Origin: Todiramphus chloris collaris
Lineage: Eukaryota > Chordata > Aves > Coraciiformes > Alcedinidae
Length of the DNA: 64,000 nucleotides
Assembly: GCA_025345505.1 (NCBI GenBank)
Contig: JANVCC010000022.1
Coordinates: forward strand, 33,021,602-33,085,601
Direction: 5' to 3'
Both the position numbers and the translations under genes were made by a program. Below are positions 11,746 to 23,000 of this stretch, piece by piece. The first letter of the stretch is position 1. Each line of letters opens with the position of its first letter. The notes under the pieces were generated by a model. The model made no database searches. It saw only the letters and a list, made by a program, of their open reading frames with translations, and had not been told where the DNA came from.

Positions 11746-14700
11746 AAAGGCATGTCCCTGACCACGAGATGTTCTTCACTGCGACCAAAATTCAAAAACA
11801 TCTTTCAAAACAGGGGAAAGTGAAGGAAAAAGGGCCACCAGAGTTTCCTACCGAGGGAAAATTCTCTCTTTTTCCCACACAAGCTCAGACATTTTGGCTA
11901 CAGTTTTCCTATAGAAATACTTGTGGTCACTTTGTAGAGACAATTCCTCTTCCCAAGGTTAAATGGCAACACTAAAGCTGAGCAGAAAAATCACCCGCCT
12001 ATGATAGGGAACTGAAAAACAAACTTTTTGCCCGCTCTTTTCATCAAAACTAAGTACTTCTAAGCACAGTTACCAACAAGTTCTGCCACTGACATCCCCA
12101 AACTTGCCTCTCACAGATTTGTCTCCAGAGGCAAGAGGCCCCCCTTTGCAGTACCGCTTCTTTGTGGCAAAGTCGTTTTCTGAAGAGTTTCCTCTGCAAG
12201 AAGATCTCGCTGCCCATGTCTGCTGTGTTGATAGGGTAATGAGAAACCCGAGAAGGACCTGCCCTGTAATAAAACTTCATAAAATGGGACTCCGAAATTC
12301 TGGGAAGCCTGGAGGTTTCATGGTAAGACCATGGAGAACGCAGGCCTGACGCGAGATGGGTTTCGGCAGAGCAGTGCTGATTGCTGACATAGTGCACAGG
12401 ACTTTATCTGGCTGATGTGACTCTGAATAAGGTTATTTTCCCTGCTTATCATCTCACCATTCTTAAGTGACATGAAGGGGGGGTTTGCAACAACTTCAGG
12501 TGCCACACTTAAGTCTTATATGCCTTCTCTTGCTGTCTGGGGGGATCTTAATTCTCCTGCTGCTGTTACCAAGTTCATGACTATCTCACGGTCACTCGCC
12601 CATTACTGAGCCTTTCCCTCCCCAAAGAATGGGGAGACCAGAGAAGAAGCCAAGAGCCCTGGATGGTGGAAGCTTCTCAGGAAGGTCTAATAATGCCCTG
12701 TGGCCAGACACAATGGGAAGAGGTGCTCCTGCCTAAACTGAGGTGGGGAAAATTTCTTCCACTCTTCTTTGGGCAGTGTGTGCCGTTCTGCTGGGAGCTC
12801 AAGGGCTTTGAAGTTGGTGAGACCTGACTTCAGAAGTCACTGCAGGGAGCTGGCAGGCTCCAGCTGGTTTAAATCTCTTTATTTCTTTCCAGGAAAGATG
12901 CAGATGAATTACACTGCATGTGCATGAAAATATTTGGATTGGCTATTCCTGAGCTGCAGTGCCTGTTAGAAGGGTCTCCAAGATCAGCACTCCCTTGCCT
13001 TTCTGATTTTGCCTCTCCCAGTGACTCAGAGGATGCACAAGACCAGACAGCAGGAGAACATAGCCCGGGAAGCACGTTGGGGTGGAGGGAAGACACAACC
13101 AATGGCATGGGGTCAGCCCGGTTTCTGCTGATCTCTTGCTTTTTTCCCTCAGAGCACAGGCACAGCACACAGTGCACAGAGGCAGCTGAATACGCAGAGT
13201 GCTGAAAACACGGTGATCTGCCCAGGAAAGGCAATGAGGCTTGTGTAGAGCCATGCCCTGCCTCGTCTGCCTTTTCCAGCAGCTCCTGGGAAGCTACCAG
13301 GAGAGATGGGGCAAAAGTGACCAGCTGACCCATTTGGTGATCCAGATGGAAGGAAGACAGGTGGGAGAGAAATGCTCTTCACTGAAAGCCAACTCACTGT
13401 CCTGAGACACTGGGACCCCACAGCACTCTGCCTTCCCCTTCCCACCCTGCCTGTTTGCCTGTGTCTGTCAGAAAGACTTTGGCCTGACATCCTGGAGAGT
13501 GGAGGCAAACTGCTTCACCTTTTCCCCTGCGCTGGCAGGGGTCTTGCTGATCAGCCCAGGGAAGTGAATTCGCCTGGACCCTTCTGTCAAGAGACACCAA
13601 GCTGCTAACATCTTGCTGTATGCACGCCGTTCTGGATATCTATTTTACATTTTTCTCTATTTTTCATCAGTCCTTTGGGTAGACAATGAGACCAACAGAA
13701 AAGGAGGAAGAGGAGGGAGTGTTACTTATCTGGGAGAAGCTGGGAGGAAAAGTGAGAGAAGGCAGCAGGTGGCTTCACTAGGAAAGGACCATGAAAGGAT
13801 GATGACTTCTGTGATCACACTGCCTTGTGAATACAGTATTTGTTTTGCCTGATCACACGATATTCCCTGGGGCATGTTCAAGGCATGCTATGGACAGATC
13901 TGCCATGCTGAGCAGCTGTGATGGGCATGAGAGGTATCTGGGAAGAAGAACACCTTGGTATAAAGCGGTAATAGAAGCTTCCAACTCTGGGGTACCTTTG
14001 CTGGGACGAGGGCAGTCTGGTGCATGTGTGTATCTATTAGTGCTTCTGCATGATCAGTAGTTGGTATCAGCATGCTTCAGTGGAGGACACATTATCTACA
14101 GACCCTGATTCTTGAAGCTTACGTTCTGTGGGGAGCTCTTAGGACATTTTTTCCCAAGACCACAGTGGTGTATTCATGTGAACGAAATGGAAATACACGT
14201 TACCGCATATGAGGCTTTAGAGACACTCACTGAAAAAATGGAGAACCTGGAAAAAGGATGGGAGGAATTTCTGTCTCAGTTCCCTAAGCCCTGGGCAAAA
14301 TTTTCATAATGTTCAAGTGACTTAGGCCCCAAAGTACCTAAGGGCTTTTGGAAATGGCAAGTAAGCTCCCGTGTCACTGACATGTTTTCAAAACGTTTTA
14401 CCCTTTCAGTAAAGCTGCATTTCACTTAAACTTAGATGAAGATGGAAAGCTGCTTAATCCACTGTAGGGCTGGAGGGAAAACCAACCTATGAAGAAGCAG
14501 TAAACTAAAATTTGAAAATAATTAGCATTTCCCTCCAAAACAGGATTAACATAAAGCTAATTCTCATCAGTGATTGCAAATTTACAGATAACAAATCAGT
14601 GGGTTTTAAATTCTTGATATGTGACATCTCATACCACAGCTGCCAGTGCCTGTCCTGCCTCTCGAGAGACCTGGCGTGGCTGGCCTACTTCCACCATCGG

Positions 14701-15245
14701 AAAAAATGTGTTTCCCCTAAATCTAAAACTGCTTCTATTTATGGGTGTGATGTTGCAAGGTCGCAGTCAAAGCAGAGTTCCTAACAATAAAAAAGAAAAA
14801 CAAACGAAAAATGAAAATAAAAAGCAAAGAAAAAACCCCAACAAACTATGCTTTCAAACAGTGTGTGTTTCTGGGGTTTGGTGCATTTTTTTTTTTAACA
14901 GAGACTTGTTGAATCATCAACATTCTCATCTTTACAGTCATAGAGGAAATCAAATATGTGTGTACTGACTACGGGATCTTGTATTACTGTACATTTGTTT
15001 CATAGCAAATGTGCTTTTAAAAGAGGAGAAAACTTAATCTTGATGTAGTATTTAAATCTTGTTAGTCCTCCATCTCCTCAGTCCACATGAGTATTGATGC
15101 TGTAGGCAATGTTTTTTTCTCTTCCACTGTCTCTCAGTTTTGGTTTTTTGCCACAGGAGGCAATTTTTATTTATATTATACCGAGGAAGATTATCTGGGG
15201 TCCTCATTAGCCATCCATCCTCCACTTGGCTCAGCAGGGTGCAGG

Positions 15246-15800
15246 TGTTACGAACATTAACACTCCCCCAAACTCCTTGTTGTTCAGCAAAGGGGATGTC
15301 ACAGCCCCTTGCAACCCCCGGGCACAGGTTACACCCCGGGCAGGGTCACATGATAGTGACAGTCCCATCCCAGGTCACATCACCTGCCGGATGGTCCTAC
15401 TACGAAGTCACCTATCCAATTCCTTCGTAGCTTTCATCATTCATTGCTTTGACCGATCAAATACTTAACTCCCCTCCATAAAGCATCCAACCCTTGTACC
15501 TTTATAAGCCCCAACATCTGCACAGAAATCACATGGCTGCTTCCTCCTCTCCTCTGAGGGACTGTGAGCCCTGGCCAAGATTTCCCCCAAGATTTCTTAA
15601 TATCTCCGTGCTGATTTCTCCCTGGCTAGAAGAAGCCAATCATCTTCTCAAAGCATTTGTTGAGCTGAGAATGAAGAAGTCAAACCTGAGCTACAACTGC
15701 TCTCTGAGGTACACAGCCCTACCTGTGCACCCATCTACACCTGACCACCCCACCGAGTTCAAGGACCACACCACGAGTCTGCTTGGAACAGCAAAAACCG
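15246..15800 (+). other. Unassigned segment with a TATA-like box, possibly a decayed LTR
   Basis: The segment starts TGTTACGAACATTAACAC, carries C-rich blocks, and has TTTATAAG at 15501-15508 followed by a CA-rich start region. This is the general look of a retroviral LTR, but I found no matching target-site duplication, no clear CA end and no AATAAA. It could equally be ordinary promoter-proximal sequence next to the CpG island. Confidence 0.2.
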
Positions 15801-15849
15801 GCCCGTTTTTGGGCAGGTTTGTGCCCAGTGCCCGAGAGTTGCCTGTACC

Positions 15850-16600
15850 TGCACAGACCAGCCACGGGAAAGCGCTTCCAGCAGACACCCCTCACCGCAG
15901 CCCCCCCGGACCCACCCAGGACGAGCATCCCACCGCCCTCTCCCCAGGGATCACCCGGATTTGGGACACACCGGCCCCATGGGGAATTTCTGGCCGGGTC
16001 CCGTCCCCAGCCCCAAACCCAACATTCGAACCGAGGTGGCCACGGCCGAGCCCGCCCTGGGAACCTCTCCCCGCGCCGGTCTGGACCCCCCAGGTCCGAG
16101 CCCAGGGCCGGAGCGGGACAGGCGCCCGCTCCCCGGACACACCGCGGGGCTCTCGGGACCGGGGGTGCGGGTGGGACGGCGCCCCGGAACCGAGCGCTCC
16201 GCGGCGGCGGAGGAGCCTCCGCGGCCCCGGGATGGTCACCCCCGGCGGGGGCACTCTCGGCGGCGCCGCCGTGCCGTGACAAGCCGAGCCGAGCCGAGCC
16301 ACCCCAGCCCCGCACTGCACTGCACGCCCGCCGTGGCCCCGAGACTGCCTGTCCGAGCCCCACTGCCGGTTCGAGCCCCGCCGCCGGCGGGCCCGGGCCG
16401 TGAGGCGGCCCCGCAAGGGCGAATCCCGCTGCGCGCGTCCCCGCGGTGCTCACCTCTGCGCGGCGGCGGGCGGCGGGAGGGCGAGCGGAGCAGTCCGGTA
16501 GCGCTGAGGCGGCAGCGCTGATGTCAGGGCCGTGAGCTCCGCCCTCCTGTCCATGTGCCCGCCGGCGGCCTCCGGGAATCCGCGCCGCTCCGCTGGGCAC
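15850..16600 (-). promoter_or_regulatory. STEAP3: CpG island, probable STEAP3 promoter
   Basis: There is a sharp rise in C+G and CpG density between about 15850 and 16600, with repeated CCGCCC/GGGCGG boxes and no TATA box. It is the only CpG island between the STEAP3 coding exons and C1QL2's own island. It also carries a strong minus-strand splice donor. A near-CRE octamer TGATGTCA lies at 16519-16526. The long open frames here on both strands result from the high GC content. Confidence 0.6.
16454..16560 (-). other. STEAP3: Candidate non-coding exon 1 of STEAP3
   Basis: On the minus strand the sequence reads CGCGCAGAG|GTGAGCACC, a near-consensus 5' splice site with GT at 16453-16452. Any exon ending at 16454 would be spliced to the acceptor at 4348. 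The 5' boundary (transcription start) is a guess within the CpG island. This is inference from signal quality and position only. Confidence 0.35.
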
Positions 16601-17010
16601 GGCACGGCACGGCACGGCACGGCCCCGCTGGGCTCGGCATGGGACGTCCTGGCACAGTCCGGCCCAGCACAGCCCGGCTCCGCTTGGCATGGCACAGTCT
16701 GGCCCAGCATGGCTCTGCACAGTCAGGGTCACCGCATGGCACAGCACGGCATGGCTCAGTGTGGCACAGCACGGCTGGGCATAACCTGGCCCAGCTCGGC
16801 ACAGCCTGGCATGGCACAGCCTGACCCAGCATGGCTAGGCACAGCCATGCTCACTGCATGGCACAGCACAGCATGGCTCAGCACGGCGCAGCGTGGCTTG
16901 GCATAACTTGGCCCAGCTCATTACAGACTGGCCGAGCATAGCCTGGCCCAGCATGGCTCCGCACAGCCAGGCTCACTGCGTGGCCCAGCACTGCCTGGCC
17001 CAGGGCTGAG
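16596..17010. repeat. Degenerate GGCAC/GGCAT pentanucleotide array with a 122-bp higher-order period
   Basis: Five near-perfect GGCAC units start the array at 16596. It continues as variants such as GGCAT, GGCCC, AGCAC, GGCTC and AGCAT. A longer unit is visible: CCCAGCATGGCT recurs at 16703, 16825 and 16947, exactly 122 bp apart. The sequence after each stays alignable through the CATGGCACAGCA and GGCATAACYTGGCCCAGCTC blocks. About 2.4 clear copies plus a diverged leading copy are present. The array abuts the STEAP3 CpG island. Open frames here in several directions are repeat translations, not genes. Confidence 0.9.
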
Positions 17011-20000
17011 GGTGCTGGATGTGGTGAGCCCTCCAGTCCTGGCCCTGCCACCAGCCCCTCTCCCTCCAGCGCCTGCCCGGGTGGCACTGCCGTGCCAAGG
17101 TTAAACACACATCACCAGCAGGGCAGCAGGGATGCAGTATCCATTACAGGAAGGCAGACCTTAATTCTTTATTTGTAAGTGCATTTCAGAGCCAGCCAGC
17201 ATTTCATTTTAATGGGAGGGTGTGGTTCGGTGCTCCTCTCTCCACGCTATCAGGGGCTGCACACTTGCTTGTAAAAGCTGTGCCACGGGGTGTGGAGCAG
17301 ATAATGGTTCTTACCCCCACGCCGGGAAAGAATTGTCCTATTGCAACTGCCTCTCATGCAGCTGCCCGGCCCCGCTCCAATAGATGAGCAGTAGCACGCT
17401 GTTAGGCTGCCGAGACCTGATGCTAAAAGTAGCGTCTTCAGGCAAAAACAGTGGGCAAACCCGCAGAGATGAAGAAGAATCCCTCTGGAGCTTTGGTTCA
17501 CTCGCTCAGTAGAAAAGAGGAGCATGGAGGGGAAGGACCCAAAAGGATTATCTCATCCTTCTCAGAAACGCAGCACAGCTGGGGACATGCTGGTGTGATC
17601 TGTTCTTGAAGCCTGCAGGGAGAGATGTCCAGGTCCTTTGAACTGATCTTGATGTGCTTCACCACTTCTGCAGTTGGGCGGGGGGGGGGGGTTTCCTAAT
17701 CTTCTGATTTTTGCTTGAGTGCCATCCCCTCTGTGCCAGCTTTGCCCATGTGATGTGTTCCTGGGATGAAACAAGCCCCACTTCTTTCCCCTCTCCTGGG
17801 CAGGCGGTGATTTTAACCATCTCAGCCCATTCTCACCGACGTCCTCAGTGGATGTTCCCCCTCTCCTGACTCTATGCTGCCTGCAAATGGGGCCCAGCTG
17901 CCAGCCAGGGCCATGCCAGCTCAGGGGCCTACTCACTGACTCTCACATTCACTCTCACATCCATGCGGTGAGAGACACAGACACCTGCTGATGTGGGCAG
18001 GCTGCAGCAAAGATGTGGAGTTGCTGGGGTAAGCTCATCTTCTTGGCTCTGGGTGGCAAAACCTCGGATAACAGAAAACTTCAGAGGCTAGGAACGTTCA
18101 AGCTACAAACTCTGAGATGATGCAAGTTCCCTGGGTACTGGGGAGTACTGAAGAGGTGAGAAAACCTCTTGGCATGGTTAGGAGGATCGTTGGAGTATCT
18201 GTACTTTGTCATGCTTCCGTGAAGTCCATCTGTGACTGAATGCAGCCAAGAGACCCAGATTACCCTGCACATCCTGCTTCCCTGTTGTGCCCTCTGCCTC
18301 CTCATGCGTATCTTGATGATAGTTATCGTTTTTATGCCACAATCAGCCCTGTGTGGAGACTGAAGGAAAGAAATTGGTGAATTCTCCTGTACTTTCTGTA
18401 TCTTGTTACCTGCACTCCCGCATTATGTAAAGGACACATTTTTACCTTTTAATTTATTTATAGAACCTGTAGTCACTTGTTTGTCCTGGTCATTGTGATT
18501 CATTTTACATGATTCCACTTTGATCTTTCAGGTATCTGTAAAGCCTTGGCTGCACTGGGTAGGTCTCCCTCTGCACTGTTCTCTTGCATGGGGCACAGCT
18601 ACTGTTATGGGTTTGTGATCATTTCCATGGGTAACGTGCAGTCCTCTGGGGTTCCTGCACCCTGAAGCACTGAAATCTGCAAATCTACTGTTTGGTTTGG
18701 GGTTTAGTTTTGTGTGATAGCAAACTGTGGATTTTTTGCCCCACATCATTTTCATGAAAATATCCTCTGCTTTGCCACCTTTCTGTCACAAAGTGCCACA
18801 AAATGAACAGGCTTTATACCTGTCTCCCTCTTCTCAAACCCCTCAACAGCCCCTGTCCAGGCCACCCATTAACTGAATGCAGCTCCATCTTTCCTGCAGC
18901 TATCTTAGTAGGTAGCTAAGCCCCCCAAGCTCCCAATCCTTGACTGGCTTATTGGTTCTTCAAGAAATGTCTTCAGGAACTGTCTTTCTGATGAGGTCAT
19001 CTGATGTGGGCTTGCAATGTGGTTTCATTTCTCTTCTACCTGAAGATACACAATGTGCCTGGCTTGTGCTGGATTTGGCCAGTGTTTCTATGTGTTTATC
19101 TGTTTGTTTTCCCTCTTCTCCTTGCTGGTCCTGAGCAAGGGTTTTCCCTGTGTCCCTTGTCCTTCCATCAGTCATCTTTCCTGGCCTGTCGCTTGGTGGT
19201 CAGAGCTGTAGCTCTCTGGCAATACCATCTGTACCCCCTTGCCCAGCTGACTGTGCCCCCTCCATCCCCTCAGACACAGTGCCACCTGTGTCCTCTCCTC
19301 CTCATACTTCCCCTGCTGCAGGTCTAGGCAGTTGCTTTGGATCTGCTCAGGGCTGGAACTGGCAGGCTCTGCTGGTACCCATGTGCCAGCACAGCATGGC
19401 ATGGGCCAGCAGATGAACCTAGGCCAGGGAGCTGTGGGTTGCCCCCGCCTCCCACACTGTGTCTCGGGGCTCTTGCTGGGATGCTTGAGCCATCTGAGGT
19501 GGCCACGTGGAGGGATGCACAGGGCCATCTCACCTCCTGCCCCACACCTCATCAGTAAGGTGGGGGGGCCTCCCCTGTCCCAGGGCATGTACCTAGACAC
19601 CAAGGCAGTGGTCCCTGTGGTCCCCTGTGCCATTTCCCCCTCTCTAGATCCCTTGGGTCCATCAGAGAGGTGTATGTGCCAGCCCAAGGGCTGGTGTGCA
19701 CTGGAGGCCATGGGGGTATGGCAGCACTGGGTGGTGGCAGCTGCACCTGAGCAAATATCGTGACAAGAGTGGAGCTTGGGGACACCGTCTCACCCTGTTA
19801 ACCACAATGTCATGGCAAAGAGAACGGCTCTGCTTTGCCCTGAAATCCAGGGTAGTAGCAAACTTACCGTTTGCAAACCAAACCTGTCTGGCAGGGCAGT
19901 CAGCAAATGTAGCTCCTCCTCTGGCCTTTTCAGGGCTGCATTTTGGGCTGGAAGCTGCTCTCTTGGGGCCCAGCAAGCAACCGTTTGGGTTGGAATATCG

Positions 20001-23000
20001 GATTATAAGCACAACAGGAGCATCAGATGGGTTTGCCAGCACAGCGGTCCAGACTGGCACGTGGGCTGGCAGTGCCCAAACTTCCAAGAACAGAAAGGAG
20101 CTGAGAGGCTAGAAAGGTGTGTGTACAATGCAGGTGAGGTGGAATTGATATCATGTGGTTAATTATTGCCAGCGAGCAGAGGCCAGAAATTAATTTGGCA
20201 TGGTTGTGAAACAGAGAGCACATATAGGGGAAATGATCTGGGGGCTGCAAAACTGGGTGTGAGGAGAGCTGTGATGGCTCTGTGGAGCTGGAGTTGGGCA
20301 GAAAGTGTCTTTGTTGGCTGAAGAAGGAGAAGTCTGTGTTTTTCCTTGACTCTGTTGGGGTTATCTGGAAGTACTGGAAGTGATGCTTAAATGGTGCTGG
20401 GGACAGAACTGTCTCTATCATGGAGCTGCGAGGAGAGAGAAAGCAGAGGGGAGCAGCTTGTGGGTAGGTTGCAGGCAGGGCAAAGCACTGCTCTGTACCT
20501 CCCAGAGTAACTCAGGTGGGGAGGAATGGTCTGTACCCCCAACGACCTTCCTCCCACCCAAGGGTCGTGCCAGGGCAATGGTGGCTGTATGGTGCTAAAA
20601 ACCCACGGGTGTCCACAACCACACTGATCACCTGCTCCCCTCCATGGCTGCATGTCTCCCACTGATGACCCAGAAATGCCAGTGAAATTCCAGGATTTTG
20701 GACCAGGTTACTGAAGTGATATGTGGCCAAGTGTGGGTGGCTGCACAGCCATGCTGGACAATTTCAGTCTGATCATCCTCCTGAACACCCTGGCACAGGA
20801 GCTCCCATGGTGCTCAGGTACCCCGGATGCAGCTTCTGGCTTCCCCCCTCGGGGGTCTGGTGGCATCCCCTGGGGAAATCGGTCAGAAAGTACAGTTAAT
20901 GCAGTGCTACCAGAAAACGGTCTCCTGCCACTAATCATCTCCCAGCAGGTTATCGTTTTCGCAGCTGCCTGGCTTTTTGGAGGAAAAAAAAAAAGTCATT
21001 TATCAGCCCTTCACGGAGGAGACCTGGTAGAGATGCTCCACGCTGGGGCTGATGGACTCATCTCCGCCTGTCATGCAGGCGCCATCTAGTAGGAAAAGGA
21101 AGAAAAGACCAAAAATGAAACAAGGTGGTTATTGAAATGCAATTTCTTTCTGGGGGTACAGTTTAATCCATCACAACGTTGCTCTAGGGCACAGCTGTAG
21201 TACTGAGTCTGTGGTTTGGGAACCTGCAGCAAAATTTACTGCATAGGAGGTGATGAGGCATGGAGATGCTCCAAACTGGAGCATGGCTTGTCCAGGATGG
21301 GTCCTGATTTATTGGATCTAAAAATAGACTTTGACATAAAAGATCATTTCCAGGCAGCTCCTTGATAACATTGTCAGGGTTGGATTTGATTAATTAGCTG
21401 TGTGGCTTAATAGCCATATACTGGCTTGGGCTGCCGCCTTCAAATCCGTTGGGTGGCAGATGCTCCTGTTTCCAGCACTGAGGCTGTCCCGTCAGCTGGA
21501 GGCTTTACTTATAACTAAAAACCTCTCTCTCCTATCTGTGCATGTGTGATTGCACATTATGAAGGCATCTGCTTCAGTCATAATTGCATGATTATATTGT
21601 AAATCCCATACTGCTGTTGTCATCTTCTAACAGTCACATGAATTTTCATTGTGATTTCCCAGCCCTAGGTATTTGCCAGAGAAAACCTCCCAAACTCCTG
21701 GGCAAAACAAAAGGGACCTATAACATTCATTTGCTTTAAAAAAACCAAACAAAAATAATCATGATTTTATACCAACCCTATGATTTTTATGCAGCTTGAC
21801 TCACTCTTTCCAGTGTGGGGAGGTGGTAATGCTGGGTGCCTGTTATCTGCTGCCCATGAATTCCTGCTGGCAGGCGCCTGTCCTCTGCTGTGGATGCACA
21901 GATGCACAGCCCCATGCAATACTCATGTGATGTGGTGAGTCCTGCTTGGAGCATTTGTCCCTCTGGCCTTTCCCCTTCATTATCCCAAAATATTAGAGAA
22001 GTGGAGGCCAGGGATTCTGCAGCGTAGGGACATTGCCCACATCCTGGGGTCCGTTGGCTTCACCCTGCCACGGACTGCACAAGCATCACTGCACTTTGCC
22101 CAGAGCAGAACCTTAATTCATCTCCACTTTCACAGATAAAAGCCTGAATTAATTAAAGAAGAGAATAGAAACCACTTTGATTTCCAGAACACCAGAAACT
22201 CCTAATTATCACAGCTCCCACAAGCGCTGCTATAATTAAGGGGCTATTGCTGCTTCTACTGCAGACCCAGTTTTTACAGGGATTTATAAACGGTGCCTAT
22301 TTTTTTTTTCTTTCAGTGAAGTACAGTGACTCAGGGCATGAATTCTAGCTCCAGGTGCATCCCAGTAAATCAGCCATAACACCACCAAAACAACATCTAA
22401 TTCCCTCATGGATTTCTTATTAGAAATCCAGGGTCCCCAAAGGCAGGATGCTACACACAGCGTCTGCTCTCCAATTATACTCTGATTATACAAAATAATA
22501 AAATTGGGGGACTTTTTTCTTTGCCTTCTGGTCTTTCTGCCTTTGAAATACACTTCAGGGCTGCTTCTAGCTTTTTATCATAATCAGAGAGACTAAGCAT
22601 TTATTAGTATTTTAAAAAGATGTTGGAAACTGAATTTCTCACCTGATCACTGGTCCTCTGGTTCCCGTAACCTTTCCAGAAGCGCTGAAAGCACTGTGAT
22701 GACACCAGTGATGAAACAGGCAGACTTCACTACAGCATAAAACCAGCAAAACACACATAATGCAATAACCAAGCATATCCCACAGGAGCATCTCCCCTGC
22801 AAGTGGCCTGGTGGCCAGTGTGCAGGGCAGGGTGCTCCCAGCTGGCTTTTACACTCTGGTGTCAGACACATGGCCAGATAAAGATGTAGCTGACAATATG
22901 CACCACTTCTGTATTTGTTGAGGTTTATCCTTTGGCTGCTGCAGCTTGCCTGACTTTATCCCTTTTCTAAGTGTTGTCTCAAGTCTGCCTGCTGCCAACA

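Larger units (their letters stand above)
4348..16453 (-). other. STEAP3: Probable STEAP3 5' UTR intron
   Basis: The first coding exon starts one base after an acceptor, so at least one upstream non-coding exon must exist. The nearest good candidate is the CpG island at 15.85-16.6 kb, which has a minus-strand donor at 16453. That would make this a 12.1-kb intron. It contains CR1 fragments (5.6-5.8, 6.24-6.50 and 11.1-11.75 kb) and A-rich or C-rich simple sequence. The open frames inside are short, without domains, and behave like chance frames. The intron boundary on the right is inferred, not proven. Confidence 0.55.

Noticed and set aside
15719..16747. 342-codon minus-strand frame and several overlapping frames
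   Set aside because: They cross the CpG island and the pentamer array, where stop codons are rare; the translation is Pro/Arg/Ala-rich or repetitive (cysteine-alanine periodicity) with no domain.
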